Shown one piece after another: positions 1-13,194 of a DNA stretch of 64,000 nucleotides (position 1 is its first letter; each line of letters opens with the position of its first letter). The stretch is taken from positions 3,534,001-3,598,000 of the forward strand of contig JAFEKR010000002.1 of the NCBI GenBank assembly GCA_019022495.1. The letters run 5' to 3'. Both the position numbers and the translations under genes were made by a program. Origin of the DNA: Epichloe hybrida. Lineage: Eukaryota; Ascomycota; Sordariomycetes; Hypocreales; Clavicipitaceae. The notes below the pieces were generated by a model. The model had not been told where the DNA came from and did no database searches. It worked only from the letters and a program-made list of their open reading frames with translations.

Positions 1-877
1 CCTGAGTTGTCGTAGAATCACTGAATCAATCGTGCTTTTGTTCCATTTGTCGTTGTGTATGTTTCCGAGAACACGTATTTCCTTCTGCCCGACGGCGCCG
101 GCGCCGAAAGAAATCATTTTAATGCAGTATGAATTTAAACATCACTTCTGCATGAACCTCTTCCTTCTAATGCCTTGGGTTCTGTTTGCTAGGCCCCGTC
201 TTCGTGGAGTTTCGAATCGCTTGGTATATCTGATTAGTCAGATATGTCTATCCTGATAGACTGATCTGCCAGGACGCCTGGAAGGAACGCAGACATCACG
301 CCACAAGAAGCGTCGGTGAATAGTGGGCACAACACAACACTGGCCAAGCAATAATAACTTTTATAAAAAATGACAATGGTAGTAGAATCGGCGCAGCCAT
401 AATGATAATAGGTCGTAACAAATTTTCGCTCAAACGGTGTTGACATGTAATGCTCTTTCCTTTTTCAAGCCTCTCAGCTTAGAGCAAGACTTGCGCGTCT
501 CCACGCAAGCCAACTTCGCGTTAGACACCGATACAGCGGGGCCCCATATCGGTGCAGAGCAAAGACATCACTTTCGTGAATGAATCCGGTTCGGTGTTTC
601 CACTGGGAGACCGTTGCTTTGCGCTGAACAGTCGGGCTCAAACTCATGTATTGCCGAATGCTTCGCCTGTACTCGGGTGTTGTCTTTGAAGCTCGTGCTG
701 AGGGCCACAGTTGGTCGGGTTTTTTTTCTTCTGTTTTTTTTTTTCGTTCATATGTGCGTCGGATACTGATTTTGAGATCGTCGTGACAACTGTACTCGTA
801 CTGACATAGTTTCCTGGTTGACGAGATGAGTGCACCGTTGATGCAATTCGTTGTAGAGAGAAGGGTCTACAGCCCCG
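1..877. other. Intergenic, left edge of window
   Basis: I see no credible gene here. The open frames are short, start without good context and resemble no family I know. It holds T-rich runs near 718-745 and probably the 3' untranslated region of the bZIP gene that ends at 878. Confidence 0.5.
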
Positions 878-2512
878 TCATCGCATGCTGGTTTGATCGA
901 AAGAGAATTGTTGATTGGGGAAAGCCATGCTGGCGCTCAAGCCAAAGGGGTCCCAGTCCTGATGATCGAGGAGCGTGGTCGTCGGTGGGAAATGCTGTCC
1001 AGAAACCGATGCGTGATGGCCGCCGTGTTCATGGTGCGGGGGGCCTGTAGAAGTTGGAGAGAGTAACATGGGTTGTGTTGTGTCACTGTTGAAAGTGACG
1101 CTAAAACCACCAGATCCGCTACGAGTTTCGAGCTCAGAATCATCGACCATGTCGGCCTGATTATCGTACTCGTGATCTGCCATTGTATATTATGTTAGTG
1201 ACTCAGCAGACAAGTCTACTCATGCATGTTCCTAGAGTGACTCACCCAACGGGTCGACATGATTTTGGAATGAAGGAGTTGGGTAGAAGGAGGCTCCGGC
1301 GCCAGCTACAGAGCTTCGGGGGGTTTGGATTGCGCCACTGAGGGACATTTGCTGGCGGCCGAGGCCTGAAATACATCCTCGCATTGAGATGCTGTCAGAA
1401 GGAGCAGGAGAAAACTTTGAGCCCGCGTTAGTGGGCGAATTTGAATGAGACGAAGGGGTAGGGCGGTTCTTCGGTGAGCTGGCTGACTTGGGAGCCTGCG
1501 AGCCGCTGCCGGCTGGCTCCAGCTTAGGTGCGATGCTTGAATTGGACTTGCGATTGTGGTGCTGCCGATTCATGATAGGTTTCTGAATGGTCGGCGGTTG
1601 TACAATGTTCCGGGGAACATGGGCCGGGCCTAGACTAGGGGTGTCGGCCTTTGCTTGCAATTCAGCCTGAACATCGATGCCTAATGAAACAGAAGCCTTG
1701 TTAACATCTATCCAGCGTCATCGTCAAAGCGGAGGTGTCATCGCTGGTAATAAGTAATGAATGACCTTTCTCAAGAAGGATTCGCTCCAGCAGCGAGTTT
1801 TTGTACCGCAGCATCAAACACTCACCGGCAGCGTTTCGATGAGCGGACTGGAGATTGTGCAAGTTGGATTCATGAACCCGAATCGTCTCCTCAAGCTGTT
1901 TAATGTACTCGGTTCGGCGCTCGCGGAATGCGGCCTGAGCCTGACGATTCCGCTGCTTGCGCTCCTCCGATGTTGCGTATATCTGACGCCTTCATGTCAG
2001 TCAACTTAGTCTGGCTCATCGTGTGTGGGCTGTGTGCGCGTCGAGAAGTGAAGTATGGCCAGAGTATTTCAAGAGATTGTCGGGCGTAGAGAAAAAATTG
2101 GCTGGAAATTGAAAATGAGAGGGGGACAGCGCGTGGTAGAGAAAAGAAAATTAGTGGTGGTATGTATTGAAACGAGAAGTGCATAGCGCTGAACAGCATG
2201 AGGTGTTTGCACATGCTAGTGGCAGCCCTATCAAGGCGTGAGGTGAGGGCAAGGATGAAGTTGTGCGGCGGGCGATCTGGTGAGGTACTCTTCGTCTGGC
2301 TCAAAGTAAGTGAGGGGCAGTTGTATGAGACTCACCGGCTTTCGTCCGCCCTTCCTCTTGGGCTGTTGGGCGTCCTGGATGGGGTTGTTGCTGTGACCGG
2401 AGGCAGGTGCTGATGCATTGTGGTCTCCCTCAAGAGGGGAGTCGACAGAGTCATCGGATTCGTCACGATGCGGAGGATTGGGCTTATTGTCGATGGACAT
2501 ATCGTCGGCCAT
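878..2512 (-). CDS. bZIP transcription factor
   Basis: Exons on the minus strand are 2512-2336, 1982-1766, 1680-1246 and 1176-878, giving 375 residues. The start MADDMSID is the first ATG in good context; an in-frame codon 17 positions upstream is possible. Exon 1 ends in a basic patch (KRKGGRKP). Exon 2 continues with a bZIP basic region, RNRQAQAAFRERR at about residues 70-82, followed by heptad leucines (QLEETIRV, LHNLQ, LMLRY, LLERILLEKG), so it should dimerise and bind DNA in the nucleus. The QAQAAFRERR pattern is Yap/AP-1-like, but I cannot assign an ortholog. The C-terminal two thirds are Ser/Pro/Gln-rich and disordered. Introns 2 and 3 (85 and 69 nt) are ordinary; intron 1 is 353 nt, long for this window. 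The splice phases close exactly and the reading frame is intact. Confidence 0.88.
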
Positions 2513-5037
2513 CCCAAGGGTCACGGCGCAGGGCCTCTGAAGATGACAGCCGCCGTGCGGCAAGCGCCCCAGTCTCTAGGGAAACAAAACGGTAGCAAGT
2601 GACGAAGAACGTCAACGATAGGCCGAAGTTCCCGAAGGAGAGCGAATTTTCAGGAACGAGTCGCCGGGTGCAACAGCGATAGGATGAAGTCGGAGGCTTC
2701 TGCGTCGTTGTGATAACGATCAAGATTTTGCTTGGTAGATAAAAGGGCAGGTAAGACAATGATGGATTTGGCGGCAATGACCGGGGAGAGAAAGGGAAGG
2801 CGAGAAAATAAATCGACCTGAGCACTGCGGGGGAGACCAACAGGCACCAAGGCATCAGACACGAGGCAAGCCAGAGCCGACAGCAGTGGAAATCTGGCTG
2901 CAGGGCGAGAAGCAGATGCGATGCAATTGTCTTTGCTGAAAAGCGGTGCTTGATCTGGACCTGGATCTGGATCTCAGTGATGATAAAGTCGGATTGACTT
3001 GACTTTAGCAGCGTCGGTCCCCGTCGCTTTTATTATGTATGTAATATCATGGCTGGGAGAGGGGTCCGTCTCTGCCTCTGACAATACTGACGGGACGTAC
3101 GGACTAGTAGTAACTACACAATAAAACGCAACGCCGCGCCAGCTGCACGATGTCGGGCTGTCGGGCTGTCGGGCTGTCGTGCTGTCGGCTGAGCATGTCC
3201 AGATGTCCACAGCGAGGCTGCCAGGGGGTTCCCAGGGCCAAGGACGCTGACGCTGGTGCCATTCGCACAACTTGCGCGCTGGGGCAGTTCCAGTGGGTGG
3301 ATTGGGGTCTTGTTCGTGTGCAAAAAAAAAAGGCCCTAGATCCCGACAATCACTTTCCCTTTCTTTCGTCATGCTCGTGGCAATTTCTGAGGCATTCTTG
3401 AGGCAATAGTCCGTATTCCGTCCGTACACAACTCTGAACGCCGCTTTGCAATGCTCAACAGGCTCACTATGACTATGATGATAATCGATGGTGCCAAACC
3501 AACCCGAACAGCCGCCGATGGTGCCAAACCAACCCGAACAGCCGCCGATGGTGCCAAACCAACCCGAACAGCCGCCGATGGTGCAAACTGTTTCCCAAAC
3601 AAGCCATGCTCCGTCAACGGCCTTTACCAAGTGCCAACATGAAATCGCGCGCTTGAATCCAGCACATCACATCACCTGGTCTGTCAAAACTGGTTTCCCC
3701 TCATCCATTCAGAATCTTGTGGGCCCAACCCTGTCCACTGTTCCATCACCGGTTGGCCGGCCCAATTCCACCACTCGCTGATGTCGACGGCCGGCAGCGG
3801 GAGCGCAAAATGGTGTACAGAGTAGATGCAAGAAAAGCAGGTGTAACTTGATGTGCTCGTGGAGTACGGATCCGTAGTCCGTACATAAACGCTGCTAGTA
3901 TAAGACCCACACAACCAACTCACTGCATGTACTCCGTTCTCCGTACGGACTAGTGAGTCGACTAATAAACCGAGGCACGTTTTCTGTAATGAGGCGCACA
4001 TCCCGCTTTGGCACTCCCCTGTCTTGACTGGGTCTGGTCCGGCCTCTTCAGCTATTAACAGTTCTAGATGTTCTAGATCAGAGTTCATGCTGGTCCAGCA
4101 TATCGTGGAGGACAAGTCGGTGCTTCATCTCGCCGGCGTTTTCCCGTCCCCTCCATCACCACTCCCATCGACCCATCATGCTGGACGGCCTGAAGAAGCC
4201 TGAAGAAGCGTGCTAATACCAATCGCCTCGTGATCTGCGGAAAAGAGAATATCTTGACGTCGGAAGTTTTCTCGACGCCTTCGCCTAAACAAGCCACCTC
4301 CTAAACTGGGCTAGGAGCTCACAAGTGCCACTTTACTATCGGATGGTTTTTTAGGAGTCCGGGAGACTCGGGTTTTTCTCTCGAGACTGACGGACGGACT
4401 ATTTTGTGATGGCTCGCAAGACGACGGAAATGAAAGCAAATATCATTACAAGAAGAACTGTTGTCACTGGTACTATTGCAGCATGATTCCAGTGTTCCGA
4501 AGCTCAATCGAAGACGCCGAGGTTTGTCTGCTTCCTTTCGAAGTAGTAGCAGAAAATGGCCTCGCGCCCAGTGGCCGTGACGTTCTGTCGGTCAGATCCT
4601 CAATTCCAACCAGATCCCCAGTCAAGCTCGTACGCGTGCGTGCTGCAGCACATTCTTCCAGTGGAGAGGGGGACTAGATCGTCATCGAATTACTGGCCTG
4701 GCTCTTGACCAAGGCTGCGAGCACGGCATAAAGGAGCAGAGCCAGTCCGTAGACGCATCGTCTTCAACCAAAGGGGTGATGAGCAATCGCAGTAGACAGG
4801 CGTCGCCGCAGGCAAGAAAAACAATGGCTTTTCTTGATTGCATGGACTGTTTGGATTCCGTGAGGGACGGGAAGGAATGTGCCCCCGAGCGATGACAGGC
4901 CTAGCAAGCCCCCTGACCCGCCATGGGTTTCGAGTGGGGACCAATTGTCCAAAGAGAGAAGGCCCAGCCGCGACTGTGAACATATGTACGGAGTAGACAG
5001 TATGTATTAATACGGACTGGTCCCCCAATTTTTTCGA
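2513..5037. other. Gene-free interval with simple repeats
   Basis: This stretch includes the bZIP promoter and then roughly 2 kb in which I see no credible gene. The longest minus-strand frame (3630-2974) is translated through a minisatellite and is not protein-like. It holds a short GGGCTGTC run at 3150-3180, several TCCGTA/TACGGA words (3096, 3401-3425, 3861-3886, 3929-3950, 4985-4995) and the left flank of the large transposon. Confidence 0.5.
3487..3586. repeat. 30-bp minisatellite, 3.3 copies
   Basis: Three perfect tandem units lie at 3487-3516, 3517-3546 and 3547-3576, with a partial fourth unit to 3586. The unit begins GATGGTGCCAAACC. The period is a multiple of three, so all frames stay open across it, which produces spurious repetitive peptides in both directions. 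I see no gene around it. Confidence 0.92.
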
Positions 5038-5045
5038 CCCTACGG

Positions 5046-5170
5046 GTGAATTGCTCGGGGCGCAGCGATTTTTTGCTAGGTGCGCAGAATACCCCACCAC
5101 GCCCCGATTTTAGGCTAGCGTCCCCGTTACCATAAGCCACAGTATATTTATAGTATAAACATATAGTAGC
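5046..5170 (+). repeat. Left terminal inverted repeat of the MULE
   Basis: This arm pairs with 19633-19756 in reverse complement. The first 43 bp are GC-rich and unmutated; the inner part differs by substitutions and small gaps. The target duplication CCCTACGG is at 5038-5045. Confidence 0.9.
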
Positions 5171-5765
5171 AAATACCCTTAATTAAATGAAAATATGCTT
5201 ACATAAATTTACATAATTTCTTAATAGCGCTACTATAAGTAAGCTTTAAATTGCTTAAAAACGCGTTTTCTAGTGTTTTCTTTAAAAGTATATACTTTTA
5301 GGCTAGAATTATTAGTTATTCTAGCTACCTAGGTGCCTTAATTACCTATCTAGTTATATTTATTAGCTATAATAGCGGTAATAGCGTTAAAGGAATAAAT
5401 TCCTTAATCTTAAGAGAGCCCTATTCTTTAATTATTTCTCTTTACCTATTATTTATATTAGTATTTAATTATTAAGAGAATAGGGCTTCTTGCTACTAGT
5501 AGCGTTAATTTCTTACAGTAGTATTAATCTTAGCCTACGTGTAGTCTCTTTAAATGCTTAGTGTAAGCGGCCTTTATATGCCTTATTAGCTTAATTAAGG
5601 CTTAAGTTATTAACTATTATTATTATTCTAGCTTAAAGAGTGGTATTAAGTATCTTTTCTATTTATTACTGCCTTTCGCTAATAAGTTAAGATAGGCGCG
5701 GGATTATAAATATAAAGGTATAGGTCATTAAGGTTCTAGAAGTTAAAGTTAGCTATAATTTATAT
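5171..5765 (-). pseudogene. Detached 3' end of the MULE transposase region
   Basis: This AT-rich stretch lies between the left inverted repeat and the gypsy element. On the minus strand from 5765 downward it continues the transposase side that was cut by the gypsy insertion. A peptide resembling a basic MULE tail (PAPILTYxRKAVINRKDT, with a stop where x stands) is readable near 5.65-5.70 kb. The assignment rests on position and weak resemblance; the frame has many stops. Confidence 0.45.
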
Positions 5766-5770
5766 AATAG

Positions 5771-6040
5771 TGTCACGGCTTGCACCGAAAGGTTAAGAAC
5801 GAAGTGATAGCTAAGACTATTACAGTTACTACTAGATAGATGCTAGCTAGGGGCGGGTGTGTAAAGGTTTTAATCTCTAACCTAGCACTAATAATATGCG
5901 TAGTCTTTAATAAATACCTTACTTTATAAGCATATAGCTATCTTATAGCTAGCTAGCCTCTTTATTATTTATATAGCCTAAAGGTTCTTTAAAGACTTAC
6001 TTTAATAAATATCCTATCTTTAACCTTTATGCTCCTAATA
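5771..6040 (-). repeat. 3' LTR of the gypsy element
   Basis: This 270-bp LTR begins TGTCACGGCTTGCACCG and ends CTCCTAATA, where the terminal CA has become TA. Its first 50 bp are identical to the solo LTR at 13920, while the remainder carries many C-to-T and G-to-A changes. The preceding AATAG is the target duplication. Confidence 0.93.
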
Positions 6041-6056
6041 TAATACCCCCCCTATA
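6041..6056 (-). other. Polypurine tract
   Basis: On the minus strand this reads as a run of seven G within a purine-rich segment, directly before the 3' LTR. It fixes the orientation of the element independently of the coding remnants. Confidence 0.75.
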
Positions 6057-7989
6057 TATAATTAACCTTAATTATAAAATAAGCTACTTACTTAGGGTGT
6101 AGTTACTATATTAAAGCTTTATAAGGAAAATAAGATAAGGCACCTTATATCTAGATATATAGGTAAATAAAAAGAAATAATAATAATAATACCACTAATT
6201 AAAAATAACCCCTTATTATAGTTAGTAATATTCTAATAGTAGCTTATATATAGCTTTACTATAGTAAAATAAATATTATTACCTATTATATAGCTAGAAA
6301 AAAAAATATAAATAACCTATATTAATTTTCGTAATTAGTTAAATAAATAAGGTACCTAATACTAGGGTTCTAAATAGTCTAACTAAAGGGCTTATATTAT
6401 AGTTACTATAAGCTTATAACTATTAGGCATATATGTGTTTAGCAGTGCTAATAGTTATTATTATAATTTATAAATTACCTATACGTAGTGTGTTAAATTA
6501 CTTAAGGAGTCTAGGGTAAATATAAAAGAGACTAATTTTTCCCCCTTTTTATACTTTTCCTTTCTTTTATAATATCCCTTAACCTTATAAGTTACCTTTA
6601 CTAGCTAAGTAATAGCTCTCTTATTACTATTACTTAGTAGTTACTAACCTCTTTTAGTCCTTAATTATTATTATTATTTATCCTTATTTATCTTAGTTTC
6701 TTACCCTTATCTAGCTTATAAGTTTATACTCTTATTAGTATAACTTCCCTATCTAGTTTATTATAGCTAACTTATAGCTAGTTTACTATATCTAAGTCTT
6801 ATGCCTAAACTTTACCTTTATTAACACCTTAAGAAAATCTATTAACTAAGAAATCTCCTATAAAGTCTCCCTAAAAGTAAACTTCTTCTAAAATCTTATT
6901 ATAAGTTTATTATATTCTTATAGTGTCTCTATTACTAACTTACTACTAGTAAAATAACTTTAAAGAAAATTCTATATATACACTATTATTAGTAAGTAAT
7001 AATATAAAATATTCTCCTAAAAAATAGTACTTATAAGATTTTAGGTTACCTTATTAATAAAAAAACCTTCCTAGCTAAATATAATAAATCTTTAAGTATA
7101 ACTTCTTTACTTACTTATTACTTCTTTATAGCTAATATTTAATAGGCTATTTAATAAAATATACTTATTACTTCTAAAATAATAAAAACTATATTATAGT
7201 ATATCTCTCTTAACTAGAATTTACCTAGTTATTACTAATATATTACTAGACTTTAGCTTAAATTATATAGCTTTATAATAGGCTATTTAAACTTATTAAA
7301 GCTACTTCTAAAGGTAGCTATTACTATTAAAATAAAGTAAGTATAATCCTATTTTCTAGACACTAGATTACTACTAACTTATTACTAGCCTATTATAAAA
7401 GTAAAGAAAAAGCTATAGAATACTATCCTAGTTTATAAAAATTCTAATAAGCATAGTTATATTTACTATACTTAAATATTTACTAATGCTACTTATAAGG
7501 TAAAATATAATAAATACACTATAATAGTACTACTAAGTAATACTATAAATCTAAAGACTTAGATTAATATTTTAAACTCTCTTTACTTTATAGCTTAGAA
7601 TATCCTAAAGGTAAGCTTTCTTAATATATATAGCTAATACTTAATTAACTTACTAGTAGTTTATACTAAATACTATTAATTTACCTAAATATATTAGTCC
7701 TATTAAGCTCCCTAGTATACTTTAAGTCTATATATATAAAGAGAGGGATTTTAATAATAAAGATACTCCTAAGGCCTTTTCCTTTATAGCTTCTATAGCT
7801 ACTAATAATAATAAAGGACTAGTAGTCTTAGGGGCTAACTCTATTATAAAGGGATAGGTACTTAGTAGCTATATAATAGATTATTTAAGTTATCTAAGTA
7901 AATTAACTTTATTTTCTAATATCCTTAGTATATTAAGTTATAAAACATAACTACCTTATATTAACTTTATTACTTAGCTATTACTTATA

Positions 7990-10900
7990 GTTATTAATAA
8001 TTTCTCTAGTAATAAAATCCCTTTTTAATACCTAAGAATTCTCTAAAGTATTATAGCCCTTTTATTTAACTAGATATTTATAACGCTTTCTGCCTTCTGT
8101 TATAGCAGTGTGAAATAATTCTCTTAACTTTAAACTCTTGTTTATTATCTTTAATAGTATCTTATAGTAAGGGCGTATCTTTTATATTAATTAGGTCCCC
8201 TTTAAAAGGTTTAAGACTAGTAATATTAAATACATTATATAATTAAGTCCTAGGTAGTAATTTTAATTAATATACTAATCTATAACTTCTAATTACCTTT
8301 TTAATCTTATAGGGGCCTAGATACTTTATAGCTAGCTTCTTACTAGGGTGTCTTAGGTTAATGTTTTTTATTAATAATAAAACATAGTTACTAACTTTAA
8401 ACCTTATTAGAGTTCTCTTCTAGTTATAATATTTTTTATACTAAGTTTATAAGTTACTTAAAAGCTACTTAATTATAGTATACTTCTCTCTTAGTGCTAA
8501 AATCCTATTTTTAGCTTAATTATTTACTAAAGGGATATTTACTACTACTTACTATAGACCTCTAGGATTATAACCTTATAATGCCTTTACTAGTGTGTAG
8601 CTATACGTTAAGTAATTGCTTATATTATACGCGAATTACGCTATTAATAGGTTATCCGCCTAATTAGTCTATTTAGCATAAGTAAAAGCCCTTAAATAAT
8701 ATTCTAAGACCTAGTTTAAACATTCTATCTAACTATCTATCTAGGGGTAAAAAGCAGTACTAAGTAGCTACTTTATTATAAGAAAATAATAAAAAGTTAT
8801 CTAGAAACCACTAGTAAATATAAAACCTTAGTTTATTATAATACCTTCTAGGGCTTTATAGTCTCTAAAAACATATTCTAAGAACATAGTTACTAGCCTA
8901 TCGCTAGTTAGTCACGTTAAAACAGGGATGTAAATACTATATTTCGTAAAATAGTTAATAATAACTAAAATTGCGTTATAGGTTTAATTTAAATCTTTTA
9001 CTAGTAAAAGTCTAGTGATAAAATCTATTAATAATTCTTAAAAAGGGCAATTAGGCACTAGTAATATAGCTAGCTTACTATATAGTTTATAATGCCTTGG
9101 TTTTAAAGTCTAATAATTTATATAAGTACTAATACATACCTTTATATCTTTCTTTATTATTAGCTAATAATATTAGTTTATAATCTAATAAAGAGTTTTA
9201 CTTACTCCTTAGTGCCTAGTAGTAAGGTTATTATAAGTTAGTAATAAAATTTCTTTCCTTATACCTAGAGAAATAAAAATATAATTCTTAAATATTAATA
9301 GCTTAGAGAGTTTAATTAACTATGTCTAGGATATAGCTAAATTACTACTTTTAAGTAACTTTAATTAAGCTATAGTAAAGTTATTACCTTACTATGCTTT
9401 ATATAATAAGACTTAAATTAGGGGTTTTAATTCTAAGCTTTTTTCTAGAAAGTTAGAGTTAAACTTAGAAGAGGTTCTCTAAATAAATTAAATCCTAGCT
9501 ATAATATCTCTATAAGTGATTAGTTTAATAAATGCTTTTAGTCTTATAGGGATATAGATAAGTAACGTTTTTAAGGGGCGCCCTTATTACTTACTAGTAA
9601 TAACCTATGCTAGTCTATCCCTATTAGTAATAGCTAGTCTAATAGGAAAATTAAAATAATTAAGCAATAAATAATATATACGCTAGGTACTAATAGTATT
9701 ACTATAGCTAGCTTATTGCTTATTAATAGAAGTATAAAAAGTATTAAATAACCCTACTAATATAACTCTTCTAAGATTATCTAGATTATTAGGTTCTTTA
9801 GGAATATAGTTAAGTTATGATTTTTTAAAACCCTAGATATTAGTAGTATTATTACAGCGTTATTATAACTAACTATTAGTTACATTAAGTAATGTTTTTA
9901 TAGAGTCTATAGCATTAATAATATTACTATAGTGTTCCTATCCCTTAGTATCTATAAATTTAGATAAAAAGGTAAGAAGTTATATAGTTATTACTTTCTC
10001 TTTCCTTACCTTACTTATAAAATCTAGTCTTATTAAAAGTGAGTTAGTAGGATTTAATTTCCTTATATAATATATAATCTTAAAGTTAAAAGGATAAAGC
10101 TTATTAAGTGTAGTTACTTACCTACTAGTAAGCTTAGGCTTTATAGTAAGGTACTTATAGTTTAAATAATCTATAATAACTTTAATTATATAAGCTAAAT
10201 AAGTGAGATAGTGTCTCTATATGTGAAAAGCCTCTTAGATAGCTAATAATTCGCTATTAGGTGTTAAATATCGTAATTTAGTATTAGTTATCTTTCTTAA
10301 TATAAACGTAACTAGGTGCTAGTAACCTAGTACTAACATTATAAGTATAGCCTTAATCGCATATCTAAATGTATTTATCTTTACTCTAAGATACGTAAGT
10401 AAGTTAAAATATACTAAAATTAGCGCTTCCTAAAATCTTTATTAAAGCTCTTTAAACGCTACTATCTTATAGGGTTTTAGTTTAAATATTACTAGTTAAT
10501 TCCTTCTAAGGCAATCTATTAATAGAATAATAACTTTACTATACTATTTAATAAAACAGCGGTAAAATCTAGTAAAACTAAGAAATAACTAAATATTAAA
10601 AACACTATATAGTATTAGCTAGGTTATAATTACTTTAACTCTTACTAGGTCTATTATAATACCTTTCTCTAATATCTTAAAGCCTAAAAATTTAACTTCC
10701 TTAACTAAAAATTAACACTTCTTAAGGTTAATAAAAAGACTTACCTCTCTAAACCTATATAAAACTTATTTAATATGCTCTATATAATCTTTAACCCTGC
10801 TACTATATATTAGCGTATTATCTAGATAAATAATATAGGACTTATTAATAAGTCCTTTAAGAGCATTATTAATATACTCCTAAAAAGTCACTAGTATATT

Positions 10901-12285
10901 AACTAGTCTAAATAGTATTACTAGATATTTAAAGTAGCTATATTAATAATAGAACACTATTTTTTACTTATTACCTAAGCAAATACGTAGCTAGTAGTAT
11001 ATATCTTTTAAATCTAGGACTATAAAAATAACTATACTTACTAATTAATTAAGAATTTTAGTAATAAGGGGCAAAGAGGCCTTATTCTTAATTATAATCT
11101 TATTTAGGCCCTTATAATCTATATAAAGCCTTAATTTCCTTCCTTTCTTTAGAATAAACAAAATTAGGGCTCTAGCTAGGCTAACTAATCTTCTAATTTA
11201 CCCTTTAAGCTACACACTTATAAGGTACTCTCTAAGAACCTCTAGCTCCCTTTTAGCTAAATTATATATAAGCCCCTAAGGTAGTGTTTTCCCCTCTTCT
11301 AATTTAATTATATAAGTGTAACCTCCTAGTTTAGGAAGCTTACTTACTAACTCTTTAGAAAAAATATCTATAAACTCCCTATATTCCTCTAGGATTATTA
11401 GTATAGGGCGCTTAGTGCTCTTATCCTAATTTAACGTAGCTTCTTTACTACTTATGTTTTCTAAAATTAGCATAACTATAATACCTTTGCTTTTTTACTA
11501 TAAATAAGCATACTTAAGAATTCATATAGCTACTTTACTATTTATTTATATATCTATTACTACTAAGTCCTTTAATTAGCCTTTTCCTTTTCCTTTTTAA
11601 TTTTTATTTTCTAGAATACTTAGCCTAATCTTTATTACTCCTAATAATAAAGTAACTACTACTATTTTTTTCTCTTTATATACTTATTACTTACTATAAG
11701 TAAAGGAAAGACATTCTATTATTACTAGATATCTCTAGTATTTATACTCCTAATACATAATTATAGGTAAATACTCTTTAATTTAGTCTATACCTAGAAT
11801 TATCCCTTTACCTATATTAGTAATAAAGTAGCTAACTTAGTAAACCTTTATAAATCCTATACTATCTTTTATCTTAACTAATTTTTTTAGAATTCCTTAA
11901 TATAGAATTACTTTTTTACTTACACTCTCTAATATCCTATCTAATTAGATTATATTCTTCTAATCCTTTTTTAATAATAATTTTAGATCAATTATTAAAG
12001 ACTATGCGCTTATATTAAATAGCGCTTACATAGCTAACTACTAGTTATCTTATTATAGAGATGCTTACATTCTTATTCTATTATCTATAGGGTATTCCAC
12101 AGCAAGATTACATTCCTAGGTTTATGCTAATTAAACTAGTATTATATTAGGAGACATAGCTTTATTACTGCTTTCCCTATGCTTCTTAGTTATATGTTTA
12201 GTACTTTTATAGGTGGAATAATCTAGTGCCTAATAAGTTAGTATAGCGTGCCTAGGCTTTTTACATTTATAGTACACTAGGGATA
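7990..12285 (-). pseudogene. Degenerate gypsy pol region (knuckle, RT/RNase H, integrase, chromodomain-like tail)
   Basis: Read on the minus strand. A nucleocapsid-type knuckle survives as YYKCKKPRHAI at about 12.28-12.25 kb, with the first Cys and the Gly changed by G-to-A. Reverse transcriptase shows YLDNTLIYS at about 10.83 kb, where the second catalytic Asp of the usual xxDD box is now Asn, followed by HIK, LKKCxF and VKFLGF segments typical of Ty3/gypsy. Integrase has a readable DDE-core end with STAFYP, LNQVLEYYLRAF-like and AYN segments. Downstream FKVKRII and CYNRR are chromodomain-like, which suggests a chromovirus. Dozens of TAG/TAA stops replace probable CAG, CAA and TGG codons. 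No functional protein is possible. Confidence 0.88.
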
Positions 12286-12443
12286 ATCTTCTCCCTTAGT
12301 CTTTGCTCTGTTGCCAGAGTATTGTTTGTAGTTAGTGTAGTGTGTTTTGTAGTTTTTACATTTAATTTTATAGCTAGCTTATAATTAAATAGATTATCCT
12401 ATAAATCACGTAATCCTATATAGATAAATCCTAAGAAAAATAC

Positions 12444-12593
12444 TATATATAAAAGTGAGCCTAAAAGTGGACCTCTTGCCTGTAAATTAGAAAAACTACA
12501 TTTGTAGTGTATTCTTAGTGCTAAAATGTAGTAAAATGTAGTTTTTCTAATTTATAGGCAAGGGGTCCACTTTTAGGCCCACTTTTATATATA
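12444..12593. mobile_element. Foldback/MITE-like inverted repeat element, 150 bp
   Basis: Two arms of about 58 bp, 12444-12502 and 12536-12593, are reverse complements with only a few differences and a short loop. The outer sequence is TATATATAAAAGTG and the core includes CCTAAAAGTGGACC. It lies inside the gypsy gag region, so it is a nested insert or a strong hairpin. TA-rich ends prevent a clear target duplication call. No coding capacity. Confidence 0.75.
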
Positions 12594-12698
12594 ACTACAT
12601 TGTAGTTTTTTAGTTATCTATCTAAAAAAAGAAGTTTTATATCTCTATATATTTTCTAAGATTAGATATATATTATTTGTTAAATAAAAAATACACTA

Positions 12699-12824
12699 TG
12701 TCAGAACCCGAAGGTGTGCGGGTAAGCCATTGAACCACCAAAAGATTCACTAATGCTAGCTCTTGCTCGCATTGCACCTTACAATTGATTATCAAGCCAC
12801 GCGTACGCGCGCGCGCACCTGATA
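12699..12824 (-). repeat. TRIM-like terminal repeat, left copy
   Basis: This 126-bp direct repeat matches 13195-13320 with only a few substitutions. One of these is in the terminal dinucleotide (CA to TA). It contains a (CG)n-rich ACGCGTACGCGCGCGCGC stretch. Confidence 0.9.
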
Positions 12825-13194
12825 ATTATCCCTTCCCTCGTAAGGCTCGCCCCAAGCCAAGGGCCCCACTGGCTAGCAGCTAGCAACGCAACCTTAGCTT
12901 AGATCAGGCCCGGTCATCCGTGGCCTCTGAGATAATCAACCAATTGTGAACCCCCAAGGCCTAGTACGCACAGCAGCTAGGCCTATACATCACCTAGTGC
13001 ACGTAACCTTATGCAGGTGTGCGCCCGTACCTGCCCTGTGAGCCTAACGTAAGCACCTAGCCTAGCAATTTAAACCTAGACCTATTAGGTTAATCCAGTT
13101 ACAGGAATTAAACCTAGGACCTAGCGCACGCCCCACCCACGAGGATTCGAACCTAGGACTAGCACACTAGAAGACCCGTGAGAGCTAGCATTAA

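Noticed and set aside
2974..3630. Minus-strand frame of 218 codons with CTIGGCSGWFG repeats
   Set aside because: The repetitive part is simply the translated 30-bp minisatellite and the rest has no protein-like features or good start context.
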